DNA of 53,017 bases, from positions 1 to 53,017 of the forward strand of contig PAQH01000157.1 of NCBI GenBank assembly GCA_002709225.1, written 5' to 3'. The DNA comes from Planctomycetaceae bacterium. GTDB taxonomy: Bacteria > Planctomycetota > Planctomycetia > Pirellulales > Pirellulaceae. Every line of letters starts with the position of its first letter. Position 1 is the stretch's first letter. Position numbers and translations under genes: made by a program. Shown here in pieces: positions 7,247-15,847 of the stretch. The notes below the pieces were generated by a model. That model saw only the letters and a list, made by a program, of their open reading frames with translations. It searched no databases and was not told the DNA's origin.

Positions 7247-8407
7247 CTAGCGTGGCTTGATCCACTCGGGCTTAATTTCGAGTCCAAACCCCGGTGCGTC
7301 GGTCGGGGTCACGGTTCCGTTGGTTGCGGTCGCGGTGCCCGGAATACGTGCGACCTCGTGCAAAGCGACTCCGGGGTCCGAGGCCAGCCAGTATTCCCCC
7401 AGGATCACCTGTGGCATGGCTAGCGCCAGATGCTGGCCGAACGCACTTGACCCGGCCAGATGTGGGCTGGTAGGAATGCCAGCCGCCTCGGCGAGTGTAT
7501 AGATCTTGAGCGCTTCGGAGAGGCCGCCGCACCAGCAGAGATCAGGTTGGACGACGTCAACGCAACGGGCTTCGATCAGCTTGAGAAAAGCGTGGCGGCC
7601 GTGATGGTCTTCCCCGGTGGCGATGGGCATCCAGGGTACGGCGCGCTTCAGTTCCTGGTGGCCTCTCAGGTCATTGGGGATGAGTGGTTCTTCCAGCCAG
7701 CGAAGTCGATACGGTCGCAGCCGTTCGGCGACTTGGATGGCAAAGGTTACGTCGTATGCCATTACCGGGTTGAGCATCAAATCGGCATCAGGCCCGACAA
7801 TTTCGCGGGCCAGGCCAACTTTGTCTTCTAGTTGGTTCAAGCCGGCGGTGCCGGACTCGGCATGAACCGGGTTGCTGATCTTGAAAGCGGAAAACCCCAA
7901 TTCAAGAGCCCAGTCAAGGTCATCCGTTGTTGCGTAAAGTGGAATCGTATTCCGGCAGGGACCGCCTAGTAACCGGTACACGGGTTGCTGCAGCAGCTTG
8001 CCTTTCAGATCCCAGAGTGCCAGATCGATGGCGCTTTGGGCAATCACTGCATGCCCTGCGTCGCCGAGACGCTGGATCGCTCGCCACATCAAATCGTTGA
8101 GCCATTCCGTCGCGATGCAGTCGCGACCGATGAGCAGGGGAGTGTAGACGCGCTCGATCATCGACTGCGCGACGCTGCCGAACCCGCAACAGCCCAAACC
8201 CCACGTGCCATTTTCGACGGTGATGCGGACCCAGAGCGGTGTTTCGTCCATCCCCGGTACTGGCTGCTTCGTCGAGACAAATTCCGAATACTTGCTGATT
8301 GGAAAAGCCCGTGCCGCATCGTGGATCCAGGACCGCCGCCGCGCCTGTGAACGTGGCGGTAAAGAGGGGACCTGAAGGTCAACGACCGAAATTTCCGTGA
8401 TCTTCAT
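7247..8407 (-). CDS. Enolase-superfamily sugar-acid dehydratase (L-rhamnonate dehydratase-like)
   Basis: This 386-residue protein belongs to the mandelate racemase / muconate-lactonizing enzyme superfamily and looks closest to the L-rhamnonate dehydratase group. Supporting blocks are HAVIAQSAIDLALWDLKGK, WLEEPLIPND (metal ligand Glu239), ATGEDHHGRHAF (Glu266), VVQPDLCWCGGLSEA (Asp289) and TSPHLAGSSAFGQH (His316, catalytic base in RhmD-type enzymes). The first metal ligand, normally Asp (LMLD in RhmD), is Asn213 here (LMLNPVMAYD). If active it would dehydrate a sugar acid to a 2-keto-3-deoxy acid. The stop is 135 bp from the esterase start, so co-transcription is possible. The start codon has no strong ribosome-binding site. 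Confidence 0.82.
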   Translation of the reverse strand: MKITEISVVDLQVPSLPPRSQARRRSWIHDAARAFPISKYSEFVSTKQPVPGMDETPLWVRITVENGTWGLGCCGFGSVAQSMIERVYTPLLIGRDCIATEWLNDLMWRAIQRLGDAGHAVIAQSAIDLALWDLKGKLLQQPVYRLLGGPCRNTIPLYATTDDLDWALELGFSAFKISNPVHAESGTAGLNQLEDKVGLAREIVGPDADLMLNPVMAYDVTFAIQVAERLRPYRLRWLEEPLIPNDLRGHQELKRAVPWMPIATGEDHHGRHAFLKLIEARCVDVVQPDLCWCGGLSEALKIYTLAEAAGIPTSPHLAGSSAFGQHLALAMPQVILGEYWLASDPGVALHEVARIPGTATATNGTVTPTDAPGFGLEIKPEWIKPR

Positions 8408-8621
8408 CAGTCGACCATTGAGGGCAGGAGCGTTTCGCGGTGGTCAGTACTGCGTATCCTTGGTCAACAAGGATTCGACAGGGTCATGTGAGTTGTCAAT
8501 TTAGTCCTGTTCTGGCGGATCTTGAAGCCGGGAAGGCGTGGCCACCGTGGTATAACAGGATATCTGGACGTCGCGTGCTGCGCGTCCCCTGCAGCGGTTG
8601 CTCACAATGAGAGAACGAGTG

Positions 8622-9011
8622 ATGCCCAGTCGAGGTCAGCCACCTGAGATTACCGCTCGCGTAAAGGTCTGGTTGGAAGTGAGGGGCGATTATGTGTTCG
8701 GTATGGGGATCGGCAACATCCTCAAAGCGGTCGGCCAGGAGGGGTCCATCAAAGCGGCAGCAGCCGCGGTAGGCAAGAGCTACCGGCATATCTGGACGCG
8801 GATCAAGGAAACCGAACGTGCCTTGGGATGCGCGCTGGTCGAAACGACTGTCGGGGGAAGTGAGTTACGACGCAGCGAATTAACACCACAGGCGGAGAGG
8901 CTGGGACAGCAATTCGATGACCTACATCGCCGTGTTTGCCAGCTCGTCGAGCACGAATCAGGTGCCATTCTGAGTGCGGTTTCCAGCTCGCGGCCGGATC
9001 GCACGACTTGA
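8622..9011 (+). CDS. ModE-like winged-helix regulator (DNA-binding domain only)
   Basis: This 129-residue protein resembles the N-terminal DNA-binding domain of ModE: ITARVKVWLEVRGDYVFGMG, then the helix-turn-helix ILKAVGQEGSIKAAAAAVGK and SYRHIWTRIKETERALG, then RSELTPQAERLGQQFDDLHR. No molybdate-binding TOBE domains follow, so it is a one-domain form like the TunR-type regulators of tungstate uptake. ATG 8622 has GAGAACGAG just upstream; ATG 8607 is an alternative without one. It sits about 160 bp ahead of tupA, on the same strand, so it is very probably the regulator of the tup operon. The mode of ligand sensing is not evident from the sequence. Confidence 0.82.
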   Translation: MPSRGQPPEITARVKVWLEVRGDYVFGMGIGNILKAVGQEGSIKAAAAAVGKSYRHIWTRIKETERALGCALVETTVGGSELRRSELTPQAERLGQQFDDLHRRVCQLVEHESGAILSAVSSSRPDRTT

Positions 9012-9169
9012 TCTCTATCGACTTGCGATCAAGCGGGGTGACATTTATCATAGCCAAGTTGCACGGCTGTGCCATTTGAAAGGGCGGCCGGCCGCTGATG
9101 TCGGACCGAGAGTGCGTACCGGCCCTATAGAAGAGCTTCCCGCGAGAAGCCGGGTGGAGGAGAGGCGTG

Positions 9170-10063
9170 ATGAGAGGAGCGCTGGTGTGGCATCGGTTAG
9201 CGCGCGCGCGGTGTCTTCCCGGAGCGGCACTCTGTTTCCTGACGATCGTGGGATCGCAGGGCTGTGTCGCGGAGAACGATCCCTCAAGCGTGACCGCGTC
9301 AGTCGAGCCACCTAAGGCGGGAGTACTTCGTCTGGCGACCACCACCAGCACGCGAGATTCCGGTCTGCTGGACGTCCTGGTGCCAGGTTTTGAAAGCCAG
9401 CAGGGGTGTCGTGTCGATGTGATTGCGGTCGGGACAGGCGCGGCATTGCGGCTCGGCGAAGCGGGGGATGTTGACGTCTTGGTGGTCCATGCCCGAAACG
9501 CCGAGCGGGCCTTCATGGCAGCGAAATACGGGACGCGTCACGAAGAGTTCATGTTCAACCATTTTCTTCTGGTTGGGCCCGCGAGTGACCCGGCGAAGAT
9601 CCACGCACTCGAACCTGCTGCGGCGTTCGCCCGTATTGCTACCGGCAAGCATGTTTATTTTTCGCGTGGTGACGACAGTGGAACCCACAAACGTGAATTG
9701 CAAATTTGGGAGCAGTTGGGTGGGCTTGTTGAGTGGGTTGACTATTGTGAAGTCGGCCAGGGAATGGGGCCCACGTTGATGATGGCGGATGAGAAGCAGG
9801 GCTACACGCTGGTTGACATGGGCACCTATCTGAAATTCAAGGAAAAGATTGCCCTCGTACCGCTGGTGGAAGAAGCGAACAGCTTGCGGAATCCCTACGC
9901 GGCACTGGTTGTCAATGCGGCCAGGCATGACAAACTTAACGCCGCGCTGGCGGGTGCGTTTGTCGATTTCTTGATTTCGCAACCAACGCAGCGCCAGATT
10001 GCGGACTTTCGGATTTCCGGGCGCGCTTTGTTCACCCCCACGCGGTTAGATGCCGCCCCTTAG
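9170..10063 (+). CDS. tupA: Tungstate ABC transporter, substrate-binding protein
   Basis: The 297-residue product shows the TupA signature LATTTSTRDSGLLDVLVPGF, whose Thr/Ser cluster contacts the oxyanion, followed by VIAVGTGAALRLGEAGDVDV, VYFSRGDDSGTHKRELQIWE and a long DMGTYLKFKEK block. The N-terminus is a signal sequence ending in SQGC, so it may be lipid-anchored in the periplasm even though the lipobox is not canonical. ATG 9170 (rather than GTG 9167) is chosen because GGAGGAG lies 7 nt upstream. The permease and ATPase genes follow at once, giving the complete tup order. The product would deliver tungstate for tungsten cofactor enzymes. Confidence 0.93.
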   Translation: MRGALVWHRLARARCLPGAALCFLTIVGSQGCVAENDPSSVTASVEPPKAGVLRLATTTSTRDSGLLDVLVPGFESQQGCRVDVIAVGTGAALRLGEAGDVDVLVVHARNAERAFMAAKYGTRHEEFMFNHFLLVGPASDPAKIHALEPAAAFARIATGKHVYFSRGDDSGTHKRELQIWEQLGGLVEWVDYCEVGQGMGPTLMMADEKQGYTLVDMGTYLKFKEKIALVPLVEEANSLRNPYAALVVNAARHDKLNAALAGAFVDFLISQPTQRQIADFRISGRALFTPTRLDAAP

Positions 10064-10075
10064 GGTAGATCTCCA

Positions 10076-10774
10076 ATGGAGCTTCTCTGGGATGGTCTGA
10101 CTGGCGCACTGCAGCTACTGCTCGAGCGCGATACGTTGGTTCTCCGCGCGGCCTGGCGAAGCTTGTGGATTTCGGGACTGGCGGTCGCGTTGGCAGGTTG
10201 TGGCGGTATTCCTGTGGGTTTTCTACTCGCACAGACCCGCTTTATCGGTCGGTCGGTTTGTGTGGTGTTGTTTCGTGCCGGCATGAGTATCCCGACCGTT
10301 CTGATTGGACTGGTCTGTTACGCGCTCTTTTCTCGCCGTGGCCCATTGGGTGGCCTGGATTTGCTGTATACCCAATGGGGGATTCTAGTTGGGGAATGCG
10401 CGCTCGCGGTACCCATTATCGTCACTTGGACGCATCGTGCCGTCGGCGGTCTAGATCCGCGGGCGGCGGAAACCGTCTGGACGATGGGTGCTGGTCCGCT
10501 GCGGCGCTGGTGGGTTTTGATTTCCGAAGCGCGGGTGGGCATCGCTCTGGCCCTCTTGACTGCCTTTGCCCGCTGCCTGACCGAGTTAGGGATCGCCATG
10601 ATGGTCGGCGGCAATGTCAAGTACCGCACGCGAACGCTGACCACCGCGACGGCTGTGGAGACCGCCCGGGGAGAATTCGACCGCGGCGTAGCGATGAGTA
10701 CGATCCTCTTTCTAGTGGCCCTGCTGGTGACAGTCCTGCACGCCTGGTGTAACCGTGGAAAGCGAGAGAGATAA
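10076..10774 (+). CDS. tupB: Tungstate ABC transporter, permease
   Basis: A 232-residue inner-membrane protein with about five to six hydrophobic segments (for example SLWISGLAVALAGCGGIPVG and MSTILFLVALLVTVLHAW). The EAA-type cytoplasmic loop reads DPRAAETVWTMGAGPLRRWW, where the ATPase docks. Length and topology fit TupB-type permeases. It starts 12 bp after tupA and ends 39 bp before tupC, so the three genes are clearly one operon. It would form the homodimeric channel for tungstate. Confidence 0.9.
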   Translation: MELLWDGLTGALQLLLERDTLVLRAAWRSLWISGLAVALAGCGGIPVGFLLAQTRFIGRSVCVVLFRAGMSIPTVLIGLVCYALFSRRGPLGGLDLLYTQWGILVGECALAVPIIVTWTHRAVGGLDPRAAETVWTMGAGPLRRWWVLISEARVGIALALLTAFARCLTELGIAMMVGGNVKYRTRTLTTATAVETARGEFDRGVAMSTILFLVALLVTVLHAWCNRGKRER

Positions 10775-10813
10775 TGAGGATGAGTCAAGGGAACAAGCGA
10801 TAGGGGTACGGTA

Positions 10814-11407
10814 GTGCTGGAGATTCGAAATCTTCAAGTGGAACGCGGAGGCAGCATTATTTGTCGGGTGCCACGTTTGACGGTCGGTCCCGCAGAACGC
10901 GTTGCCCTGGTGGGCTCCAATGGAAGTGGCAAGACGACCCTGTTGCGCGTGTTGAGCGGTCTGGAGCATGCATTTGAAGGTGACGTTGCCGTTTCGGTAA
11001 CTGTGCGCGAACGTGTCTACCTGCACCAGTTACCATACCTGTTTCGCGGCACTGTGCTGGCCAACGTGATGCTGGGGGCCGCTGCACGCAAGTTGCCGCG
11101 TCAGCAACGAATGGCCGAGGCTCGGGATTGGCTGGAGCGACTCGGGGTGGACCATCTGGCCGACCGGCAGTCCACAGGCCTTTCCGGCGGCGAACGCCGG
11201 CGTGTCGCGCTGGCCCGGACCTTCATCACCGGTGCGCGCTTGCTTCTGCTGGATGAACCCTTTGCGGATCTGGACCAGGCGGGCATTGACGGTGTCTGCC
11301 GGGCGATGGATGCCTTACCTGAGGTGACGTTCCTGGTCTCCTCGCCGGGTGACGTGCCCCGGCAACTGGCTGAGGTGCGGGTGAGCTATCTTGACCCTCC
11401 GTCGTGA
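10814..11407 (+). CDS. tupC: Tungstate ABC transporter, ATP-binding protein
   Basis: This 197-residue ABC ATPase has Walker A VGSNGSGKTTLLRVLSG, a Q-loop region LHQLPYLFRGTVLANVMLG, signature LSGGERRRVALARTF and Walker B LLLLDEPFADLDQ. It starts at GTG 10814 with AGGGG upstream. It is somewhat short for an ABC ATPase and has no C-terminal regulatory domain. It is the last gene of the tup operon, and a hairpin overlaps its stop codon. Confidence 0.9.
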   Translation: MLEIRNLQVERGGSIICRVPRLTVGPAERVALVGSNGSGKTTLLRVLSGLEHAFEGDVAVSVTVRERVYLHQLPYLFRGTVLANVMLGAAARKLPRQQRMAEARDWLERLGVDHLADRQSTGLSGGERRRVALARTFITGARLLLLDEPFADLDQAGIDGVCRAMDALPEVTFLVSSPGDVPRQLAEVRVSYLDPPS

Positions 11408-11439
11408 CGGCGGAACGCCAGATCCGCCGGCGCCGTCAC
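11404..11439 (+). terminator. Terminator-like hairpin after tupC
   Basis: The arm GTGACGGCG (11404-11412, including the tupC stop) pairs with CGCCGTCAC (11431-11439), a perfect 9-bp GC-rich stem with an 18-nt loop. There is no T-run. It is the likely end of the tup operon. Confidence 0.5.
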
Positions 11440-11714
11440 AGCCCCAGCGGGATTGTTAGGGGGCCTTCCCGTGATCGCCGGCCGCTACGGAGGCGCCCTG
11501 CATTCCGCAATGCCCGTCGCGGTAAGAAGTCAATTTGGCCTGTTGACGCTGCGCAGCTGCTCACGACACTAGCGTTTCATTGCTGCCAAGATTTCCAGGC
11601 TGGTACGAAGCAGAAACGAGTTACCTGGGATCACAACGTGCAAGCTCTGGTTTGTTGTTTCGGTTGAGACGCGTCAAGTTCGCCTGCCCGTGGTATCCCA
11701 GTCGTCCCCCGGAT
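11440..11714. other. Intergenic region, nothing recognised
   Basis: This 275-bp stretch between the end of the tup operon and the 3' end of the frameshifted secreted-protein gene has no frame with a convincing start or domain on either strand. Confidence 0.5.
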
Positions 11715-12631
11715 TCAGGGCGTTTCTGTCGTTTCGCTATTGATGACGAGATCCAGTTTCGCCGGTAGGTCGTTCCCGTTGGCGATGAAGGTAATACCGC
11801 CTGCGATCCGAACTGATTCCTTGCGCTGCACAAACCGGCCGCATCTGCGATCAAACAGCAGTACGCCCGTTTTTTTCGGTTTGAGGTTACTCTCTTTCAG
11901 TTTGAACGGCAGTGACGCGTCGTCGGCTCGTTTCAATTTGACTTTCAGTGGCGACGGCTGATTTTGTCGAGCTTCATGTTGTTCTTGTCGATCGTTCCGT
12001 CGTAGCGGTAGTGCACCTCGAACACCAGCGCCTGACCAGAGTCGAGGGTGAGTGTTTCCGGTCTGGTCCCGGAGTCACCCGTTTTGACAGGGTTCTCGGG
12101 AAGGCAATCGAAATCTTGCCGGGCAGTTGCAGCGAGTGCCTGGGGTGCAAATTGGTTCTTGGCCAGGTCACGCGCCGCTGCCGGCAGGCTGTTCAGCAGG
12201 GCGTCGTTTATCTGGACCTCGCGCACTTGGAGTTCCTTGTCATACACCACAAAAGACGACATCCGTGTGCACAGCTTGTGGACATCCCGAAAAATTTCCA
12301 GTGCGGAATCGCCGCGCTTGTCCGGATTGGCGGAATCGAAAAAATACTCCATCCTCTGCGTGCTGATCGAGAGTCGGAGCGATTTGTTGCGTTTGGTTAT
12401 CTCGAGGTGTCCCATAGCATTGCGTTTACCGATGACGGAGACAATGGTGCCAATGGTTTCTGTCTTTGTGACCACGTCCATGCCGGCAATGGAGAGCGTT
12501 TGTCGCGAAATGGAAATCTCTTGGGTGGTAAAGCGGCTTCCTTCCTGAAACGCTGATTTGAGTGTCACCTGGGGGGACGCTGACTGCCAACAGCGGCTCC
12601 AGAGCCAGAAAGCCAGACGGGTGCGATGCAT
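11715..12631 (-). pseudogene. Secreted planctomycete protein, DUF6263-like, frameshifted
   Basis: Two frames together give one protein of about 300 residues. The first part (from ATG 12631, AGGAAA upstream) runs through LKSAFQEGSRFTTQEISIS, FDSANPDKRGDSALEIFRDV and ALVFEVHYRYDGTIDKNNMK, then stops at 11945 after LDKISRRH. In another frame the sequence resumes at once with SPLKVKLKRADDASLPFKLK, then TGVLLFDRRCGRFVQRKESV and a natural end at 11715. The two halves read as one beta-rich family (DUF6263-like, from memory), so a one-base indel near 11950-11970 is inferred. An upstream in-frame ATG (12787) has a strong AGGAGG, but the extra residues look non-protein-like. It may be a true pseudogene or a sequence error. 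Confidence 0.65.
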
Positions 12632-12787
12632 GCTGCAGTTTCCTGTGTAAACGAAAACTGGTTTACCGGAGTGGCCTGCCGTACCGCCAGCGGCACAAGT
12701 GACTGATGACGTTGTTCCGCGCGACGTTGCGGGCAACGGGCAAACGCTGCGGTTTATGCAGCCCCTCTTGCGACGCGTAGCGTCCAT

Positions 12788-13070
12788 GGGAGCCACCTCC
12801 TGGGGACTGCCGGTGTTGATCACAGGTTACGTGTGCCGATCGCCGCAGAAGACCATTAGCAGGTTCGGTACTATGGCGGCACGGCGTGTTCGCCAAGGTT
12901 CAAGATACCGGTTTCGGTGAGCCGATCCCGTACCCTTTGGACGATGCCGGCGGCGCCAGCGAAGATGCGCATTCGGGCGACTGCGAGAGCCTGGACCTGT
13001 TGGCATTGCCGCATCGCAGCTGCGATTTCGGTCGCATCTGTTTGCTGGCTGCTGCGGACTGCGAGGAATT
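12788..13070. other. Gap with an unexplained open frame on the minus strand
   Basis: Between the frameshifted secreted gene and the DUF434 gene, one minus-strand frame (12871-13125, 84 codons) reads plausibly as protein, for example AAAMRQCQQVQALAVARMRI and GIVQRVRDRLTETGILNLGE. It overlaps the DUF434 3' end in another frame and has no credible start codon before an internal ATG. It could be a frameshifted C-terminal extension of DUF434, a relic, or chance. No family was recognised. Confidence 0.3.
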
Positions 13071-13814
13071 TTACCCCCAGTTGCCGTTTCGCGACGGGGT
13101 CGAGAGATTGACAATCCAGGCGTCGTTAACAGCTCCATCGATGGCGATTTGCGCGAGATTGACCCAAGTCGCGGCTCCGTCCAGAACGCGCCGGTCAGCG
13201 GAAGCGACCGTGCCGCCACAACGCATCAGTTCCGCGTCCGGATCATCGGCCAGTGCCACTTGCCAATTCCAGTGGTGTCGTGTGGCGCTCTGCAGTAGTA
13301 GTTCTTTTAAGCGTCCGCTGTTGGAGACCGGTCGATCGAGCAGCCAGTGACACGCTGTCAGATTCCACTGAGCCAGCAGCGTTCCCAGAAGTTCGACGGC
13401 CGGTAAGGTCTCGGCAACTTTCCGGTAGCTGCCATGCATGCTCGCCATGTCGCGGTAACAGCCGTCCTGGGCACGCAGCAGCACGCCGCCGGCGAGGGCG
13501 GCTTCGATCGACGTGAGGATATTGTACCCATCGATCCAGAGCGTTTTGCCGGCGAGATCTGTTTCTCTGAGATTCCGGCTCGCACGGAAAGCGACGTCGC
13601 TGGCACTGCACGCGGATCGTGAAACGGCCAGGCGTTGCCGAGTACGTAACGTATAACGGTCCCCGACGAGTTTCACCGCCGAGTTTCTTGCGTAGCCGCG
13701 CGTCAGCAGCCAGGACAGATCAGTGGCGGCCGATTGCAGAACGGGCACTTCCGTCAGGGCGAACAATGTTCGGTCTTCCGGGTGGGGGCCACGATGCTGT
13801 CGGAGATCAGGCAC
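13071..13814 (-). CDS. DUF434 family protein
   Basis: The 247-residue product begins MPDLRQHRGPHPEDRTLFAL, the conserved start of DUF434 (COG2454) proteins, continues with DLSWLLTRGYARNSAVKLVG and DRYTLRTRQRLAVSRSACSA, and then has the linked C-terminal DUF5616-type domain: LWIDGYNILTSIEAALAGG, RAQDGCYRDMASMHGSYRKV and HWLLDRPVSNSGRLKELL. The second part has spaced Asp residues (IDGYN, LLDRPVSNSG, DDPDAEL) reminiscent of PIN-like nucleases; that resemblance is only suggestive. The start is GTG 13814 with a weak ribosome-binding site. Length matches the family, so it is probably complete. No function is established. Confidence 0.82.
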   Translation of the reverse strand: MPDLRQHRGPHPEDRTLFALTEVPVLQSAATDLSWLLTRGYARNSAVKLVGDRYTLRTRQRLAVSRSACSASDVAFRASRNLRETDLAGKTLWIDGYNILTSIEAALAGGVLLRAQDGCYRDMASMHGSYRKVAETLPAVELLGTLLAQWNLTACHWLLDRPVSNSGRLKELLLQSATRHHWNWQVALADDPDAELMRCGGTVASADRRVLDGAATWVNLAQIAIDGAVNDAWIVNLSTPSRNGNWG

Positions 13815-14035
13815 GCCAGAAGATTCCCAGGCCGGTGCAGGTGGAGTATTACGGGGATCTTCAGTTGAGCATACGAGGCGCGGTGACTTTCCGCAAATGA
13901 AGGCCTTCCGGTGTGCTGCCCCACAGCCCTACCGGGGCGCGCCGTGACCGCGGTCTGGTATGTTAGTGTGGCTGGCGCCGGCGACGAACAACCGCTGCGG
14001 CGGAGGAAAGCTTCCAGGTAGTGGAGAATAGAGAA

Positions 14036-15820
14036 ATGAGGCCGGCGGTGCGAGGTTCAGCGAAGTGCCCCCTGTTGTCGGCGCTGCTGCTCTGGGTGAT
14101 GGTTCCGACAATCCATGGGGCGGCTCAGCCCCCGAATGTCGTTGTCATTCTGGCGGATGACCAGGGATGGGGGGACTTGAGCCTGCACGGTAACCGCAAT
14201 CTAGCGACGCCACGTCTCGACCAGTTGGCACTGCAAGGCGCTCGGTTTGACCGCTTCTTTGTCTGTCCGGTTTGTTCTCCGACCCGGGCGGAGTTTATGA
14301 CGGGCCGCTACCATCCCCGCAGCGGTGTGTACGGTACCTCCGCCGGTGGTGAGCGTATTGACCTCGACGAGCGGACCATTGCGGAGACGTTTCGTGCCGC
14401 GGGATACGTGACGGCGGCCTTTGGCAAGTGGCACAGCGGGATGCAGTATCCCTACCACCCCAATGGACGAGGGTTCATTGAATACTATGGATTTTGCTCC
14501 GGCCACTGGGGCAATTATTTCGACCCTGTGCTGGAACGGAACGGTCAATTGACGCGGGGTGAGGGATTCGTCATCGATGACTTTACCAACCACGCGATCC
14601 GCTTCATGGAAGCCAATCGCGACCGACCGTTCTTCGTCTACCTGCCATACAATACACCGCATTCTCCCATGCAAGTTCCCGCCCGCTGGTGGGACAAGTT
14701 CCGCGAGAAAACACTGGAATCACGGCATTGCGAACCCCAGCGGGAGAACGTCGCCCACGTCCGCGCCGCACTAGCCATGTGTGAGAACATTGACTGGAAT
14801 GTTGGTCGACTGTTAGACAGACTCGATGCGTTGCAGCTGGCAGACAATACGATCGTGATTTACTTTTCCGATAATGGACCGAACGGTTTTCGTTACAACG
14901 GCGGCATGCGTGGCCGCAAGGGGTCAACCGATGAGGGAGGAGTGCGGTCACCCTTGTTCATTCGCTGGCCGGGTCACATTCCACCCCAGCGCGCGGTCCC
15001 GCAGATCGCCTCGGTGATCGATCTGCTGCCGACATTGGCGGACCTGGCGGGTATTCCCATCGCCAGCGAGAAACCATTGGATGGTATCAGCCTGAAACCG
15101 CTACTGACCACCGAGGAGCCGGACTGGCAGCAGCGGCGGCTGTTTTCCCATTGGCGAGGGCGAGTCAGTGTCCGCACCCAGCGTTACCGCTTGGATCACC
15201 GCGGACGCCTCTACGACATGGTCCGCGATCCGGGACAGCGTCGCGATGTCTCCACCGCGCAGCCACACATGGCATCGCGACTGCGTTCCGCGGTCGCAGA
15301 ATGGAAGCAGCAAATGCTCCCCGGGTTGGAGCACCCAGACCGGCCTTTTCCACTGGGTGACGCGGTCTACCGGTATACCCAGTTGCCAGCGCGCGATGCG
15401 GTGACCACGGGCGGGATTCGCCGTTCCAATCGGTATCCCAATTGTTCGTACTTTACCAATTGGACGACTGCTGACGATCGTATTCGCTGGGATGTGGAGG
15501 TCCGACAGGCGGGCGCGTACCACGTTGATGTCTATTACAGCTGCCCTACCGCAGATGTTGGTTCTACGATTGAGTTGCGACATGGCGAGAACTTACTGGC
15601 TGGCCGAGTGGCACCCGCCCACGACCCGGGGCTGCGGGGTGCGGAGCATGATCGAGTGGAACGGACGGAATCTTACGTGAAAGACTTTCGAGCGTTGCGG
15701 TTGGGCAAAATAACATCGCAGAAAGGACGCGGGCCACTGACGTTGCGTGCAACCGCAATTCCCGGTACGCAGGTGATGGACTTTCGCTTGCTGATGTTCA
15801 CGCGCGTCGAGGACCAATAG
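14036..15820 (+). CDS. Secreted sulfatase with C-terminal carbohydrate-binding-like domain
   Basis: The 594-residue protein starts at ATG 14036 (GGAG 9 nt upstream) with a signal peptide ending near HGAA. The sulfatase domain has the metal-binding start [19 protein letters not shown], the formylglycine motif C80-S-P-T-R, then [29 protein letters not shown] and [19 protein letters not shown] with the second metal-binding Asp-Asn. From about residue 450 a beta-rich tail ([20 protein letters not shown]) resembles carbohydrate-binding modules often attached to planctomycete sulfatases. The enzyme would remove sulfate esters from algal or animal glycans after activation by a formylglycine-generating enzyme elsewhere in the genome. 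The next gene starts 27 bp later, so the two are an operon. Confidence 0.93.
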   Translation: MRPAVRGSAKCPLLSALLLWVMVPTIHGAAQPPNVVVILADDQGWGDLSLHGNRNLATPRLDQLALQGARFDRFFVCPVCSPTRAEFMTGRYHPRSGVYGTSAGGERIDLDERTIAETFRAAGYVTAAFGKWHSGMQYPYHPNGRGFIEYYGFCSGHWGNYFDPVLERNGQLTRGEGFVIDDFTNHAIRFMEANRDRPFFVYLPYNTPHSPMQVPARWWDKFREKTLESRHCEPQRENVAHVRAALAMCENIDWNVGRLLDRLDALQLADNTIVIYFSDNGPNGFRYNGGMRGRKGSTDEGGVRSPLFIRWPGHIPPQRAVPQIASVIDLLPTLADLAGIPIASEKPLDGISLKPLLTTEEPDWQQRRLFSHWRGRVSVRTQRYRLDHRGRLYDMVRDPGQRRDVSTAQPHMASRLRSAVAEWKQQMLPGLEHPDRPFPLGDAVYRYTQLPARDAVTTGGIRRSNRYPNCSYFTNWTTADDRIRWDVEVRQAGAYHVDVYYSCPTADVGSTIELRHGENLLAGRVAPAHDPGLRGAEHDRVERTESYVKDFRALRLGKITSQKGRGPLTLRATAIPGTQVMDFRLLMFTRVEDQ

Positions 15821-15847
15821 CATCTGTTTCAGTTGAAAGGGAAGGGC

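Noticed and set aside
8545-8570. Mo/W-box-like sequence upstream of the ModE-like gene (GGTATAAC ... GGATATC)
   Set aside because: The arms are not complementary enough and no second copy was found upstream of tupA.
12886-13350. Plus-strand open frame (154 codons) opposite DUF434
   Set aside because: Ser/Cys/Arg-rich antisense shadow of a clearly recognised DUF434 gene.
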